A DNA stretch of 64,000 bases from Streptomyces sp. NBC_00820 (GCF_036347055.1 NZ_CP108882.1:6746001-6810000), one strand, 5' to 3'; shown: positions 11,144-21,101, counted from the stretch's first letter. A program made the numbers and translations. The notes: generated by a model not told the origin, from the sequence alone.

Positions 11144-11683
11144 ATGGGTCTGTCCTTCCACCGGAATCCCGACGGCACGACCACGGGTCGCAACGACAGC
11201 AGCGGCTTCACCGTCACGAACGCCGACCCGGAGGAGGTGAAGCGGCGTGTCTACGAGGACGCCGGGTGGGAGTACCACCCCCCACCGCCTCCCGTACCTC
11301 CAGGGCATCACCGGTTCACGCTGGTCGATGACGCGTTCGACGCCGCCGACTGTGATGACCCTCGCTATGCGAGCCTTCAGGAGAATCCTCCCGAGGGATG
11401 CAGGCCGGCCACGTGGGGGCGCTTCGCGCTGAAATGCGAGCGGCCCGGCGCCACGCTCCTCGACGCGGTGGCGGACACCGTCGCCGAGATCCGGCGCGAG
11501 CACGGGGTGGTCATGAACAGCCTCGGTGTCGAGAAGCCCGGCGAGTGGTCCGGGGAGGGGCGAGACGGCTACCAGGGGGAGATCGTGGCTCACCTGCTGC
11601 TGGCGGCGGTATACCGAGCCCGGCTTGTGGGCTGTGGCCGCCGTCCCCTGGTGCGGCTGCTCGACGCGACGGGCATCCAGTGA
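11144..11683 (+). CDS. Hypothetical protein
   Basis: 179 aa, not recognised. ATG 11144 has a GGGGG stretch about seven bases upstream. The first 40 residues (LSFHRNPDGTTTGRNDSSGF) look like a small polar domain, followed by a proline run and an acidic middle (DDAFDAADCDDPRY). The C-terminal half is helical (DAVADTVAEIRREHGVVMNS) and ends with a hydrophobic helix (IVAHLLLAAVYRARL). No signal peptide. It stands alone between the GH1 gene and the copper-related pair. Coding potential is supported by codon bias and the ribosome site only. Confidence 0.6.
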   Translation: MGLSFHRNPDGTTTGRNDSSGFTVTNADPEEVKRRVYEDAGWEYHPPPPPVPPGHHRFTLVDDAFDAADCDDPRYASLQENPPEGCRPATWGRFALKCERPGATLLDAVADTVAEIRREHGVVMNSLGVEKPGEWSGEGRDGYQGEIVAHLLLAAVYRARLVGCGRRPLVRLLDATGIQ

Positions 11684-11779
11684 CGGGCGGCGAGTCCCGG
11701 CAGCGAGCGACGGGCGCCGAGCGGTGAACACGAGGACCGTCCCCACGCGTATGCACCGTGCGTGGGAGGATCGGCCGTC

Positions 11780-12427
11780 ATGAGCGCATCGCCGGCAGTC
11801 CGGGGCCTGCGGGCCGCGGTGTTCGCCGCGGTGTGCGTGCTGCTCGCGGCCGCGGGGCACGGGCTCGCCATGGGCGTCATGCCGCGGCCGGGTGTCGACG
11901 GCGTCGCGTTCCTGGCCGTGTTCGGGCTGGGCTGGCTCCTGGGCGGCCGGGAGCGGTCGCTGCCCGGGATCGGCGCGGTGATGCTCGCGACCCAGGGCGC
12001 TCTGCACGCCGCCTTCGACGCGGCCCGGCCCGGCGCACCTCACGCGCCCGTGCGCATGAACACCATGCGGATGGCTGACACGCACGGCCACGTCATGCAC
12101 GGCCATGCCATGGACGCCATGCACGTCACGCCCGCCGGCACCGCCCATGTGCACGCCCTCGCCGCGCACGCCACGGTCGCCCACCTTCTCGCCGCTCTCA
12201 TAGCCTCCTGGTGGCTGCGGCGCGGGGAGGCCGCGCTGTGGGGGCTGCTGCGCCGGGCCGGTGCGCTCCTGCCGGGACTCGCCGCGTGGTGGGGGGACGT
12301 GCCGCTCCCCGTCTCCCGGCCCGCCCCGCTCCGCTTCCCGGCCGATGCCGACCTGCCCCGCCGGCTTCCGCTGCGGCACGGGGTGAGCCGCCGCGGACCT
12401 CCGGCACCGATCCCGTACTCGGCCTGA
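11780..12427 (+). CDS. Small His/Met-rich integral membrane protein, likely metal-related
   Basis: 215 aa with about four hydrophobic segments (residues ~7-30, ~35-50, ~55-70, ~120-140). Between them is a loop dense in His and Met (MNTMRMADTHGHVMHGHAM and DAMHVTP), as expected for a copper or other soft-metal site. The ATG has GGGAGGA about nine bases upstream. It is followed after 40 bases by a DUF1775/YcnI protein, a family tied to copper handling, which supports a role in copper sensing or acquisition. Family name not recognised with certainty. Confidence 0.75.
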   Translation: MSASPAVRGLRAAVFAAVCVLLAAAGHGLAMGVMPRPGVDGVAFLAVFGLGWLLGGRERSLPGIGAVMLATQGALHAAFDAARPGAPHAPVRMNTMRMADTHGHVMHGHAMDAMHVTPAGTAHVHALAAHATVAHLLAALIASWWLRRGEAALWGLLRRAGALLPGLAAWWGDVPLPVSRPAPLRFPADADLPRRLPLRHGVSRRGPPAPIPYSA

Positions 12428-12467
12428 CCACCCCTCACTCTTCACTCGTACGGAGATCCACCCACCC

Positions 12468-13229
12468 ATGTCCACGACATACACGCGCAAGCACACCCGC
12501 ACGCACAGCCGCGCCCGCACCACCCTGCGCCGCGCCGCGACCCTCACCGCCGTGACCGCCGCCGGGCTCCTCGCCGCGGCCGGTGCCGCCTCGGCGCACG
12601 TCACCGTCCACCCGGAGAGCTACGCCAAGGGAGCCACCGACGGCGTCCTCACCTTCCGGGTCCCCAACGAGGAGGACACCGCCAGCACCGGCAAGGTGCA
12701 GGTCTTCCTGCCCACCGACCACCCGGTGCTCGGGGTGCTGGTCCACCCGCGGGACGGCTGGAAGGCCAAGGTGACCACCACCAAGCTCAAGACGCCGGTG
12801 AAGACCGACGACGGCACCATCACCGAGGCGGTGTCCGAGATCACCTGGACCGGCGGGAAGATCGGCGCGGGGCAGTACGAGGACTTCGACGTCGCCTTCG
12901 GACAACTGCCCGAGGACACCGGACAGCTGACGTTCAAGACGCTGCAGACCTACTCCGACGGCAAGGTCGTCCGCTGGATCGAGGAGCCCGCCGCCGGCGA
13001 CGACGAGCCGGAGAACCCCGCACCGCTGCTGAAGCTCACGGCGGGCGACGGCGACGCCGCCCCGGCGGCGTCGAAGAACGGCTCGGACAGCGCGCCCAAG
13101 ACCGCCGCGGCGAGCGGCGCGAGCGACTCGACAGCGCGCGGGATCGGCATCGCCGGGCTGGTCGTCGGGGCGCTGGGACTCGCGGCGGCCGCCTTCGCGA
13201 TCGTACGGAGCCGGTCCGCGCGGCCGTAG
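12468..13229 (+). CDS. YcnI-like DUF1775 copper-binding protein
   Basis: 253 aa. A Sec signal ends at AGAASA|HVTVHP, so the mature protein begins with His, the N-terminal His ligand of the copper brace known in YcnI. The DUF1775 body follows, with RWIEEPAAGDDEPENPAP near its end carrying the conserved Trp region. A Ser/Ala-rich linker, a C-terminal transmembrane helix (about residues 222-245) and a short Arg-rich tail then anchor it to the membrane facing out. It shares orientation with the His/Met-rich membrane protein upstream. Copper binding is known for the family; it is inferred here. Confidence 0.88.
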   Translation: MSTTYTRKHTRTHSRARTTLRRAATLTAVTAAGLLAAAGAASAHVTVHPESYAKGATDGVLTFRVPNEEDTASTGKVQVFLPTDHPVLGVLVHPRDGWKAKVTTTKLKTPVKTDDGTITEAVSEITWTGGKIGAGQYEDFDVAFGQLPEDTGQLTFKTLQTYSDGKVVRWIEEPAAGDDEPENPAPLLKLTAGDGDAAPAASKNGSDSAPKTAAASGASDSTARGIGIAGLVVGALGLAAAAFAIVRSRSARP

Positions 13230-13261
13230 CGGACGCGGACGGCCGCGATCCGGGACGCAGC

Positions 13262-13639
13262 CGCGACACGGTCGTGAGTGGGGATGCGCCCGCGACATGG
13301 TGGTGAGTCGGGACGTACCCGAGACACGGCCGCGAGCTGGGTCGCCCCCGAGACACGGCCGCGAGTGGGGACGTACACGAGACCCGGTGGTGAGCCGGGA
13401 CGTACCCGAGACACGGCCGCGAGCTGGGTCGCACCCGAGACACGGCCGCGAGTGGGGACGTACACGAGACCCGGTGGTGAGCCGGGACGTACCCGAGACA
13501 CGGCCACGAGTAGGGGACGTACCCGAGACATGGCCACGAGCTGGGTCGCCCCCGAGACACGGCCGCGAGTCGGGGCGTACCCGCGACACAGCGGTGAGCC
13601 GGCGCGCACCCGCGACATGGTCGTGAGCCCCGGCACATG
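13262..13639. repeat. Thirteen tandem copies of a 29-bp repeat (minisatellite)
   Basis: The unit starts CGAGACACGGCCGCGAG and continues with variants of (C/T)(T/G)GG(G/T)(A/T)CG(T/C)ACC. Twelve units are exactly 29 bp and one is 30 bp. A three-unit block (units 3-5) is repeated almost exactly as units 6-8, showing duplication in 87-bp steps. There are no unique spacers, and 29 is not a multiple of three, so neither a CRISPR array nor a coding repeat. It fills the gap between the YcnI-like gene and a terminator. Confidence 0.9.
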
Positions 13640-13643
13640 AGAA

Positions 13644-13672
13644 GGTCCCGGACCGGTTTCCGGTCCGGGACC
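13644..13672. terminator. Perfect 13-bp hairpin, bidirectional terminator
   Basis: GGTCCCGGACCGG, loop TTT, CCGGTCCGGGACC. It lies between the convergent YcnI-like gene (ends 13229) and the CDP-alcohol phosphotransferase gene (ends 13695). No U-tract, as is common in Streptomyces. Confidence 0.85.
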
Positions 13673-13694
13673 CGCGGCCCCTGGTGTCCTGCGC

Positions 13695-14486
13695 TCAGCG
13701 CGTGGCCAGCTCCAGTTCGAGATCCAGCTCCAGCTCCAGCATCCGTGGCTCGGCGGCCGGTTCCTCCGCCACGGCCGGCCGGGAGTTGCGCCACAGCCAC
13801 AGCACATCCCGGCCGAACGACCACACCAGCGAGCCCAGGGACAGAAGGACGACCGCGAGGTCGGCCGCCTCCGGCAGCAGTTCCGCGCCGGCCACGAGGA
13901 GACAGATGCCCTGGAGGGCGGCGACCGTCTTGCGGGCGAAGGAGGGAGGCAGGGGGGCGTTCAGCCAGGGGGCGACGCGGGCGGCCGCGACGAAGACGTA
14001 GCGCATGGCGCCGATCAGCAGGACCCACGGGCCCAGCCTCATGGAGACGTACACGCTGAGCACGAGGATCAGGAACGCGTCGACCTCCATGTCGAACCGG
14101 GCACCGAGCGGGCTGGAAGTGCCGGTGCGGCGGGCGACCTTGCCGTCGACGCCGTCCAGGATGAGGGCGACGGCCGTCAGGCCGACCAGCAGGGTGACCG
14201 GGGGCGAGCTCTCGAAGGAGTCCGCGACCAGCGCCGTCACTCCACCGACCAGCGTGGCCCGGCCGAGCGTGACCCGGTTGGCGGGACCGAAGGAGCGGAG
14301 CGCGGAGCGGTGCAGGGCGCGGGCCAGGACCGCCCAGGTGGCGAACGCGAAGGCGAGCCCGGTCAGCCAGCCGGCGGGACCCATGCCGATGGCCGTGCCG
14401 AGCAGGGCCAGCAGCAGGATCTGTATCCCCGCCCCCACAGCGGTCTCCTGCTGGAGCCTTGCGTCATACGTGTTGTTCAGGGCCAC
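13695..14486 (-). CDS. CDP-alcohol phosphatidyltransferase family membrane enzyme
   Basis: 263 aa integral membrane protein with about six hydrophobic segments. The complete family motif D-x2-D-G-x2-A-R-x8-G-x3-D-x3-D is present: D111, D114-G115, A118-R119, G128, D132, D136. Such enzymes transfer a phospho-alcohol from a CDP-activated donor to an alcohol acceptor, releasing CMP. The C-terminus ends in an acidic Leu/Glu repeat (MLELELDLELELATR). GTG 14486 is chosen because GGAGG lies seven bases upstream. It is divergent from the dehydrogenase of the FAPy/PTPS-like cluster and could attach or make a phospho-linked lipid for that pathway. Donor and acceptor are unknown. Confidence 0.85.
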   Translation of the reverse strand: MALNNTYDARLQQETAVGAGIQILLLALLGTAIGMGPAGWLTGLAFAFATWAVLARALHRSALRSFGPANRVTLGRATLVGGVTALVADSFESSPPVTLLVGLTAVALILDGVDGKVARRTGTSSPLGARFDMEVDAFLILVLSVYVSMRLGPWVLLIGAMRYVFVAAARVAPWLNAPLPPSFARKTVAALQGICLLVAGAELLPEAADLAVVLLSLGSLVWSFGRDVLWLWRNSRPAVAEEPAAEPRMLELELDLELELATR

Positions 14487-14593
14487 CGCACATCCTCCGG
14501 CCGAGTGACAGAGTCGATCAACGCCGCGTACTGTGCGCGGCCTGTGCACTTCTCGGTACGTGAACAAGTTCCCGATCGTTCAGGAGGATGCCG

Positions 14594-15577
14594 ATGAACC
14601 CTTCGGCGCGCGCGTTCTGGCTGCGCTCACCCGGCCACGGTGAGCTGCGCGACGTCACCCTCGCGGAGCCGGCCGAGGGCGAGGTGCTGGTGCGCGCCCT
14701 GTACTCCGGAGTCAGCCGCGGCACCGAGACGCTGGTGTTCCGCGGCGGCGTCCCGGCCGGCCAACACGGCGTGATGCGGGCGCCGTTCCAGGAGGGCGAC
14801 TTCCCGGCGCCGGTGAAGTACGGCTACCTCAGCGTCGGAGTGGTGGAGGAGGGGCCGGATGCGCTGATCGGCCGTACGGTCTTCTGCCTGTATCCGCACC
14901 AGAGCCGTTACGTCGTTCCGGTGAGCGCCGTGACCGTCGTACCCGAGCGGGTTCCGGCCGCGCGGGCCGTGCTCGCCGGGACCGTCGAGACCGCCGTGAA
15001 CGCCCTGTGGGACGCGTCCCCTCAAATCGGCGACCGCATCGCGGTGATCGGCGGCGGCATGGTCGGCTGCTCGGTGGCGGCACTGCTCGCCCGCTTCCCC
15101 GGCATACGGTTGCAACTGGTCGACGCCGACCCGGCCCGGGCGAAGACCGCCGAGGCCCTCGGCGTCGACTTCGCGGCCCCCGACGACGCCCTCGGCGACT
15201 GCGACCTCGTCATCCACGCCAGCGCCAGCGAACAGGGCCTCACCCGCGCCCTGGAACTCCTCGCGCCCGAGGGCACGGTCGTCGAACTGAGCTGGTACGG
15301 CGACCGGAGCGTCACCCTGCCGCTCGGTGAGGCCTTCCACTCGCGCCGGCTCACCGTGCGCAGCAGCCAGGTCGGCACCGTCTCCCCGGCCGCCCGCGCC
15401 GGCCGCGGTTACGCCGAACGGATGGCTCTCGCCCTGGACCTGCTCGCCGACCCGGCACTGGACGCGCTCATCACGGGAGAGAGCGACTTCGAGGAACTGC
15501 CCGAGGCCATGCCACGTCTCGCCGCGGGCGAGATCCCGGCGCTGTGTCACCGCATCAGGTACGGCGACCCGGCCTGA
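14594..15577 (+). CDS. MDR-family dehydrogenase without obvious catalytic zinc ligands
   Basis: 327 aa medium-chain dehydrogenase/reductase. The N-terminal GroES-like half has SGVSRGTETLVFRG where classical zinc alcohol dehydrogenases have the catalytic Cys; a Rossmann motif AVIGGGMVG follows near residues 149-157. It resembles the BchC/threonine-dehydrogenase-like clade with SRGTE. Of two close ATGs, 14594 is preferred because AGGAGG ends six bases upstream, while 14588 would abut it. It is the first gene of the operon continuing with the PTPS homolog, glycosyltransferase, methyltransferase and membrane protein. It would oxidise or reduce a carbinol or ring carbon in that pathway; substrate unknown. 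Confidence 0.82.
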   Translation: MNPSARAFWLRSPGHGELRDVTLAEPAEGEVLVRALYSGVSRGTETLVFRGGVPAGQHGVMRAPFQEGDFPAPVKYGYLSVGVVEEGPDALIGRTVFCLYPHQSRYVVPVSAVTVVPERVPAARAVLAGTVETAVNALWDASPQIGDRIAVIGGGMVGCSVAALLARFPGIRLQLVDADPARAKTAEALGVDFAAPDDALGDCDLVIHASASEQGLTRALELLAPEGTVVELSWYGDRSVTLPLGEAFHSRRLTVRSSQVGTVSPAARAGRGYAERMALALDLLADPALDALITGESDFEELPEAMPRLAAGEIPALCHRIRYGDPA

Positions 15578-15604
15578 CCTGAGAAAAGAGTGAGGAAGAG
15601 CTGA

Positions 15605-17264
<1,660 letters not shown>

Positions 17265-17268
<4 letters not shown>

Positions 17269-18332
17269 GCGACACGCACACGGTGACCGAGGGAATCCCC
17301 GCCCAGCCGGGACCGAGCGGGGCACAGACCTCCCGTCGGGGCCCGGGTGGCGCGCGCGAGGCGGGCTCGGACGAGGAGAGCCGGATGGACAGCGGACAGC
17401 GGGAATCCGGGGCCGCGGCCGGGGACTTCCCCGTCATCGCCGGTGCCGGGCCGGTCGGCCGCCCCGGTGAGCGGGCCACCGTACGGCTGCGGCAGGACGA
17501 GGCCGAGGAACCGGCGCGGTACGCGCCCGAGTGGCTGCAGTTGCGGGAGGTCGCCGACGCGGCCGCCCGGGCCGACGAGCTGCTGGAGCCGTTGCGGGAC
17601 CGGGCGGCCGGGCTGCCGGACGGAACCGTGGTGCACGACCTCGGCTGCGGCACCGGTTCGATGGGCCGCTGGCTCGCGCCCCGGCTGGACGGCGCCCAGC
17701 ACTGGGTCCTGCACGACCGGGACCCGTATCTGCTGCACTTCGCGGCGGTCGCCTCCCCGCGTGTCGCCGCCGACGGCAGCCGGGTCACGGTCGAGACGCG
17801 GCGCGGCGACGTCGCCCGGCTCACCCCGGACGCGCTGGCCGGGGCCGCTCTGGTGACGGCCTCGGCGCTCCTCGACGTCCTCACCCGCGAGGAGATCGAG
17901 ACCCTCGCCGCCGCCTGCGTGGACGCCGAGGTCCCGGCGCTGCTCACGCTGTCCGTCGCGGGCCGCGTCGAACTCACCCCGTCCGACCCGCTGGACACCG
18001 AGATCGCCGAGGCGTTCAACGCCCACCAGCGCCGTGGCGGACTGCTCGGCCCCGATGCCGTGACCGTCGCCTGTGAGGCCTTCGCCGAGCGAGGCGCGAC
18101 GGTCCGGGTCCATCCGAGCCCGTGGCGGCTGGGCCCGGCGGAGTCCGAGCTGACCGCCCAGTGGCTGCGGGGCTGGGTGGGCGCGGCCGTCGAACACCGG
18201 CCCGAACTGGGCGAACGCGCCGAGCGTTATCTGCGTGACCGCCTGGCCGCCTGCGAGTCCGGTGAGCTGCGGGTCGTGGTGCACCACAGCGACCTGCTCG
18301 CACTGACCCGGCCGGCGGGTGGTGCGGCATGA
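17265..18332 (+). CDS. Class I SAM-dependent methyltransferase
   Basis: 355 aa. ATG 17265 overlaps the glycosyltransferase stop (ATGA). A disordered Gly/Ser/Glu-rich N-terminus of about 60 residues precedes the Rossmann methyltransferase domain. Motif I is VVHDLGCGTGSMGRWL (D125-G131) and the acidic post-strand-2 residue lies in LHDRDPYLL. The substrate cannot be deduced. Tight coupling to the glycosyltransferase and to the downstream membrane protein ties it to the same product. Confidence 0.83.
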
Positions 18333-19747
18333 GCGGGCGGACGGGGGCGTCCGTGGGCGTGGGAGCCGGGCTCCGTACGGCACGGGCCGGAATCCACCTG
18401 TGCGTGACGAACGCGCGCAGGCCACGCGTGAGCCCGCGGGCCGACGACGTGGCACCGGCTCCCGGCACCGCGACGGCCGTACTGCCACGGCCCACGCGCG
18501 AGCCTGCGTCCCCCGACGCCCTGGACTGCGAGCCCGGTGAGTCCGGTGAGTCCGGTGAGGGGCACGCCGCCCCGGAGTCACCGGCGCGTCGCGGCCTGGG
18601 CTCCCGTGCTCTGCGGACCCACTTCGGCACCGTCGCCGGTGTGGCCATCCTCTCCCTGCTGCTGTGGCGGCTGGGCACCGGCGTCCTGCTCGACGGGCTG
18701 CGGCGCATCGACACGGTGACCGTGCTGGTGGCGCTGGGGGTCGGAGTGGTCACCACGGTGTTCAGCGCGTGGCGTTGGCAGCTGGTGGCCCGCGGGCTCG
18801 GGATCCGGCTGCCGCTGGGTCCTGCGGTGGCCGACTACTACCGGGCGCTGTTCCTGAACGCGGCGCTGCCGGGCGGGGTCCTCGGGGACGTGCACCGGGC
18901 GGTGCGGCACGGGCAGAGCGCCGGTGACATGCGGCGCGGTGTGAAGGCGGTGGTGCTGGAGCGGGTCGCGGGGCAGGTGACGCTGGCCGTGGTCGGTGCG
19001 GTGGTGCTGCTGGCGCTGCCGTCCCCGGTCCGGGCAGACGTCCGCGGCTTCGCCGCGCCGGTGGCCCTCGCCGCCCTCGGCGCGCTGGCCGTCGTCCTCG
19101 CCGTCCGGATGAACCGGGCCCCCTCCCGCCGCGGCGCGGACGCCGGGACTCGTCCGGGCCCGGTGCGGACCGGAGCTCGGGGGAGTTCCACCCTCGGAGA
19201 GGCACGCCGGGGCCTGCTGTCCCGGGAGAGCGGGCCGGGTGTCGCCCTGTCCTCCGCCGTCGTGCTCGCCGGCCACCTCGCGATGTTCGTCGTCGCGGCC
19301 AGGGTCGCCGGGGCCACGGCCTCGGTGCCGGTGCTGCTGCCGCTCGCGGTCGTCGCCCTGGTGGCCATGGGACTGCCGCTGAACGTCGGCGGGTTCGGCC
19401 CCCGTGAGGGTGCCACCGCCTGGGCGTTCGGCGCCGCCGGACTGGGGGCGAGCAACGGGGTCGCGGTCGCCGTCGTGTACGGCGTGCTCAGCTTCGTGGC
19501 GAGCCTGCCCGGCGCCGCCGTCCTCGTCGCCCGCTGGTACGCCGGCCTGCGCGGCTCTCCGGTCACGACCCCCGGCTCCCCGGGGACGGCCCCCGGCTAC
19601 CCGCGCACGGCCCCCGGGTCCCCGGCCGGCTCCGACGTGAGCAGCCGGAAATACGGTCCGAACGCCTCCGTCAGACTGGCCAGCAGTTCCTTCCCCTTTT
19701 CCGCCGAACCCAGGGACGGGCGGCCGATGACACCCGATTCGGTATAG
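18329..19747 (+). CDS. AglD/MprF-type (LPG synthase transmembrane, UPF0104) membrane protein
   Basis: 472 aa. The ATGA overlap with the methyltransferase supports this start, although the first ~90 residues are disordered and only later does the membrane part begin (VAGVAILSLLLWRLG). It has about seven to eight spans with the family signature LFLNAALPGGVLGDVHRAVR and the late GGFGPREG segment. Related domains occur in MprF flippases and in AglD-type proteins near glycosyltransferases, where lipid-linked sugars are moved or used. The last 151 bases overlap the 3' end of the convergent creatininase gene. A role in translocating a glycolipid product is inference. Confidence 0.82.
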   Translation: MSGRTGASVGVGAGLRTARAGIHLCVTNARRPRVSPRADDVAPAPGTATAVLPRPTREPASPDALDCEPGESGESGEGHAAPESPARRGLGSRALRTHFGTVAGVAILSLLLWRLGTGVLLDGLRRIDTVTVLVALGVGVVTTVFSAWRWQLVARGLGIRLPLGPAVADYYRALFLNAALPGGVLGDVHRAVRHGQSAGDMRRGVKAVVLERVAGQVTLAVVGAVVLLALPSPVRADVRGFAAPVALAALGALAVVLAVRMNRAPSRRGADAGTRPGPVRTGARGSSTLGEARRGLLSRESGPGVALSSAVVLAGHLAMFVVAARVAGATASVPVLLPLAVVALVAMGLPLNVGGFGPREGATAWAFGAAGLGASNGVAVAVVYGVLSFVASLPGAAVLVARWYAGLRGSPVTTPGSPGTAPGYPRTAPGSPAGSDVSSRKYGPNASVRLASSSFPFSAEPRDGRPMTPDSV

Positions 19748-20403
19748 GCGGACATTCCCGTGGTGAGCAGATGACGGCGGTCGTCCGCGGTGAAATCGGC
19801 GGACTCGTAACCAGGGCGGACGAATTCGGGATGAGCGTGCAGCAGTATGGAGGTCTCGATTTCCCCCGCGTGCATGTCGGTGAGCAGCGAGGTGACCACC
19901 CCCGCCGTCTCCCGCGCCGCCTCCCAGTCCTCGGCGGCCGGGAACAGCGCCATCCGCTCCCCTCGCGCGGAGGCCTCCTGTACGACGTTGCCCAGCACGT
20001 AGTTGCCACCGTGCCCGTTGACCACGACGAGCGCGTCGACGCCGGAGCGGCGCAGCGACGCCGCGATGTCCCGGACCACCGCGTGGAGGGTCACGGAGGA
20101 GATGCTGACGGTCCCCGGCCAGTCCGCGTGCTCGTGCGAGCAGGAGATGGTCACGGGCGGGAGGAGGTGCACCGGGTACGCGGCGGCGATCTCCCGCGCC
20201 ACGGCACAGGCGACGAGCGTGTCGGTCGCCAGCGGAAGGTACGCGCCGTGCTGTTCGAAGCTGCCGACGGGAAGGACGGCGACCTGAGGTGAGACGCCAG
20301 CCCCCCGCGCCCGTACGTCCTTCGTGGTGTCCGCCGGCATCACCCCGTGAGCCACTCCGTACGACGTCCCGTCCGCCGCCGTTCGCGCGCCCGAACCACT
20401 CAT
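19597..20403 (-). CDS. Creatininase-family amidohydrolase (ArfB/MftE-like)
   Basis: 268 aa, cytosolic. Metal-binding motifs of the creatininase family are intact: GSFEQHGAYLPLATD (E50, H52, D61), NGHGGN (H131) and HAGEIETS (H178, E181). In archaea a member of this family, ArfB, removes the formyl group from the GTP-derived formamidopyrimidine FAPy. Its neighbour here, 38 bases away and divergent, is a GTP cyclohydrolase II paralog predicted to release FAPy, which makes formamide hydrolysis the best guess. ATG 20403 is the natural start; its first 35 residues are poorly conserved-looking. Alternative roles include mycofactocin-type peptide cleavage, but no mycofactocin genes are present. Confidence 0.87.
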   Translation of the reverse strand: MSGSGARTAADGTSYGVAHGVMPADTTKDVRARGAGVSPQVAVLPVGSFEQHGAYLPLATDTLVACAVAREIAAAYPVHLLPPVTISCSHEHADWPGTVSISSVTLHAVVRDIAASLRRSGVDALVVVNGHGGNYVLGNVVQEASARGERMALFPAAEDWEAARETAGVVTSLLTDMHAGEIETSILLHAHPEFVRPGYESADFTADDRRHLLTTGMSAYTESGVIGRPSLGSAEKGKELLASLTEAFGPYFRLLTSEPAGDPGAVRG

Positions 20404-20441
20404 CTTTTCACGGCCTTTCGTCTCTGTTGAGGAATCAGATC
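20404..20441. promoter_or_regulatory. 38-bp divergent promoter gap with ribosome site of the GCH II paralog
   Basis: The only space between the divergent creatininase and GTP cyclohydrolase genes. GAGGAA at 20429-20434 sits seven bases before ATG 20442 and fixes that start. Promoters for both genes must overlap here or lie inside the opposite gene. Confidence 0.5.
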
Positions 20442-21101
20442 ATGACAGAAAACACCGGTGCCTTCGGCAAGAAGTCCTCGCGGCGTTCGGGTGCGGAACG
20501 CGTCGTGAATGCCCCGCTTCCCACCGTGTACGGGAAATTCCAGGCGATCGGCTACCTGGACCACGACCGCGGCGACGAGCAGGTCGCCCTCGTGTACGGC
20601 GATATCGCCGCCGAGAACGTGCTGACCCGGCTGCACTCGGAATGCCTGACCGGAGACGCGTTCGGCTCCCAGCACTGCGAGTGCGGCGACCAGCTGGCCT
20701 CCTCGCTGCGCGCGGTGGTTGCCGAAGGCAGCGGCATCGTCGTCTACTTGAGGGGCCACGAGGGCCGCGGCATCGGACTGCTGGCCAAGCTGCGCGCGAT
20801 GGCCCTCCAGGCGGAAGGCCTGGACACGGTCGAGGCGAACCTGGCGCTCGGGCTGCCCGTGGACGCCCGCGACTACGGTGTGGCGGCCGAGATCCTGCAC
20901 GATCTCGGGGTGCGCTCGGTCCGGCTGATGTCCAACAACCCCCGCAAGCGCGAGGCGTTGACGAAGCACGGCATCCGGGTCGCCGAGCAGGTGCCGCTGC
21001 TGATCGAGCCGTGCGAGAGCAACATCACCTATCTGCGCACGAAGCGGGAGCGCCTGGACCACCACCTGCCCCACCTGGACGCCGTCGCGCACGGCTCCTG
21101 A
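20442..21101 (+). CDS. GTP cyclohydrolase II paralog with catalytic Tyr replaced by Met (FAPy-forming type)
   Basis: 219 aa, RibA-type without a DHBP synthase domain. Zinc ligands are present (C68, C79, C81 in ECLTGDAFGSQHCECG), as are the catalytic Asp and Arg (D141, R143 in VDARDY). The residue matching E. coli RibA Tyr105 (KIRAYALQ) is Met120 here (KLRAMALQ). From memory, the S. coelicolor paralog SCO6655 carries the same change and stops at the formylated pyrimidine (FAPy) instead of releasing formate. It sits apart from riboflavin genes and next to a creatininase-family amidohydrolase. Likely the entry enzyme of the 13.7-21.1 kb pathway. Confidence 0.92.
   Translation: MTENTGAFGKKSSRRSGAERVVNAPLPTVYGKFQAIGYLDHDRGDEQVALVYGDIAAENVLTRLHSECLTGDAFGSQHCECGDQLASSLRAVVAEGSGIVVYLRGHEGRGIGLLAKLRAMALQAEGLDTVEANLALGLPVDARDYGVAAEILHDLGVRSVRLMSNNPRKREALTKHGIRVAEQVPLLIEPCESNITYLRTKRERLDHHLPHLDAVAHGS

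Noticed and set aside
13262..13639. CRISPR-like array
   Set aside because: Units are contiguous 29-bp repeats with no unique spacers and no cas genes nearby.
13278..13640. Open frames encoding Arg/Thr-rich repeats in the minisatellite
   Set aside because: All frames of the repeat stay open by composition; 29-bp period shifts frame each unit; no ribosome site.
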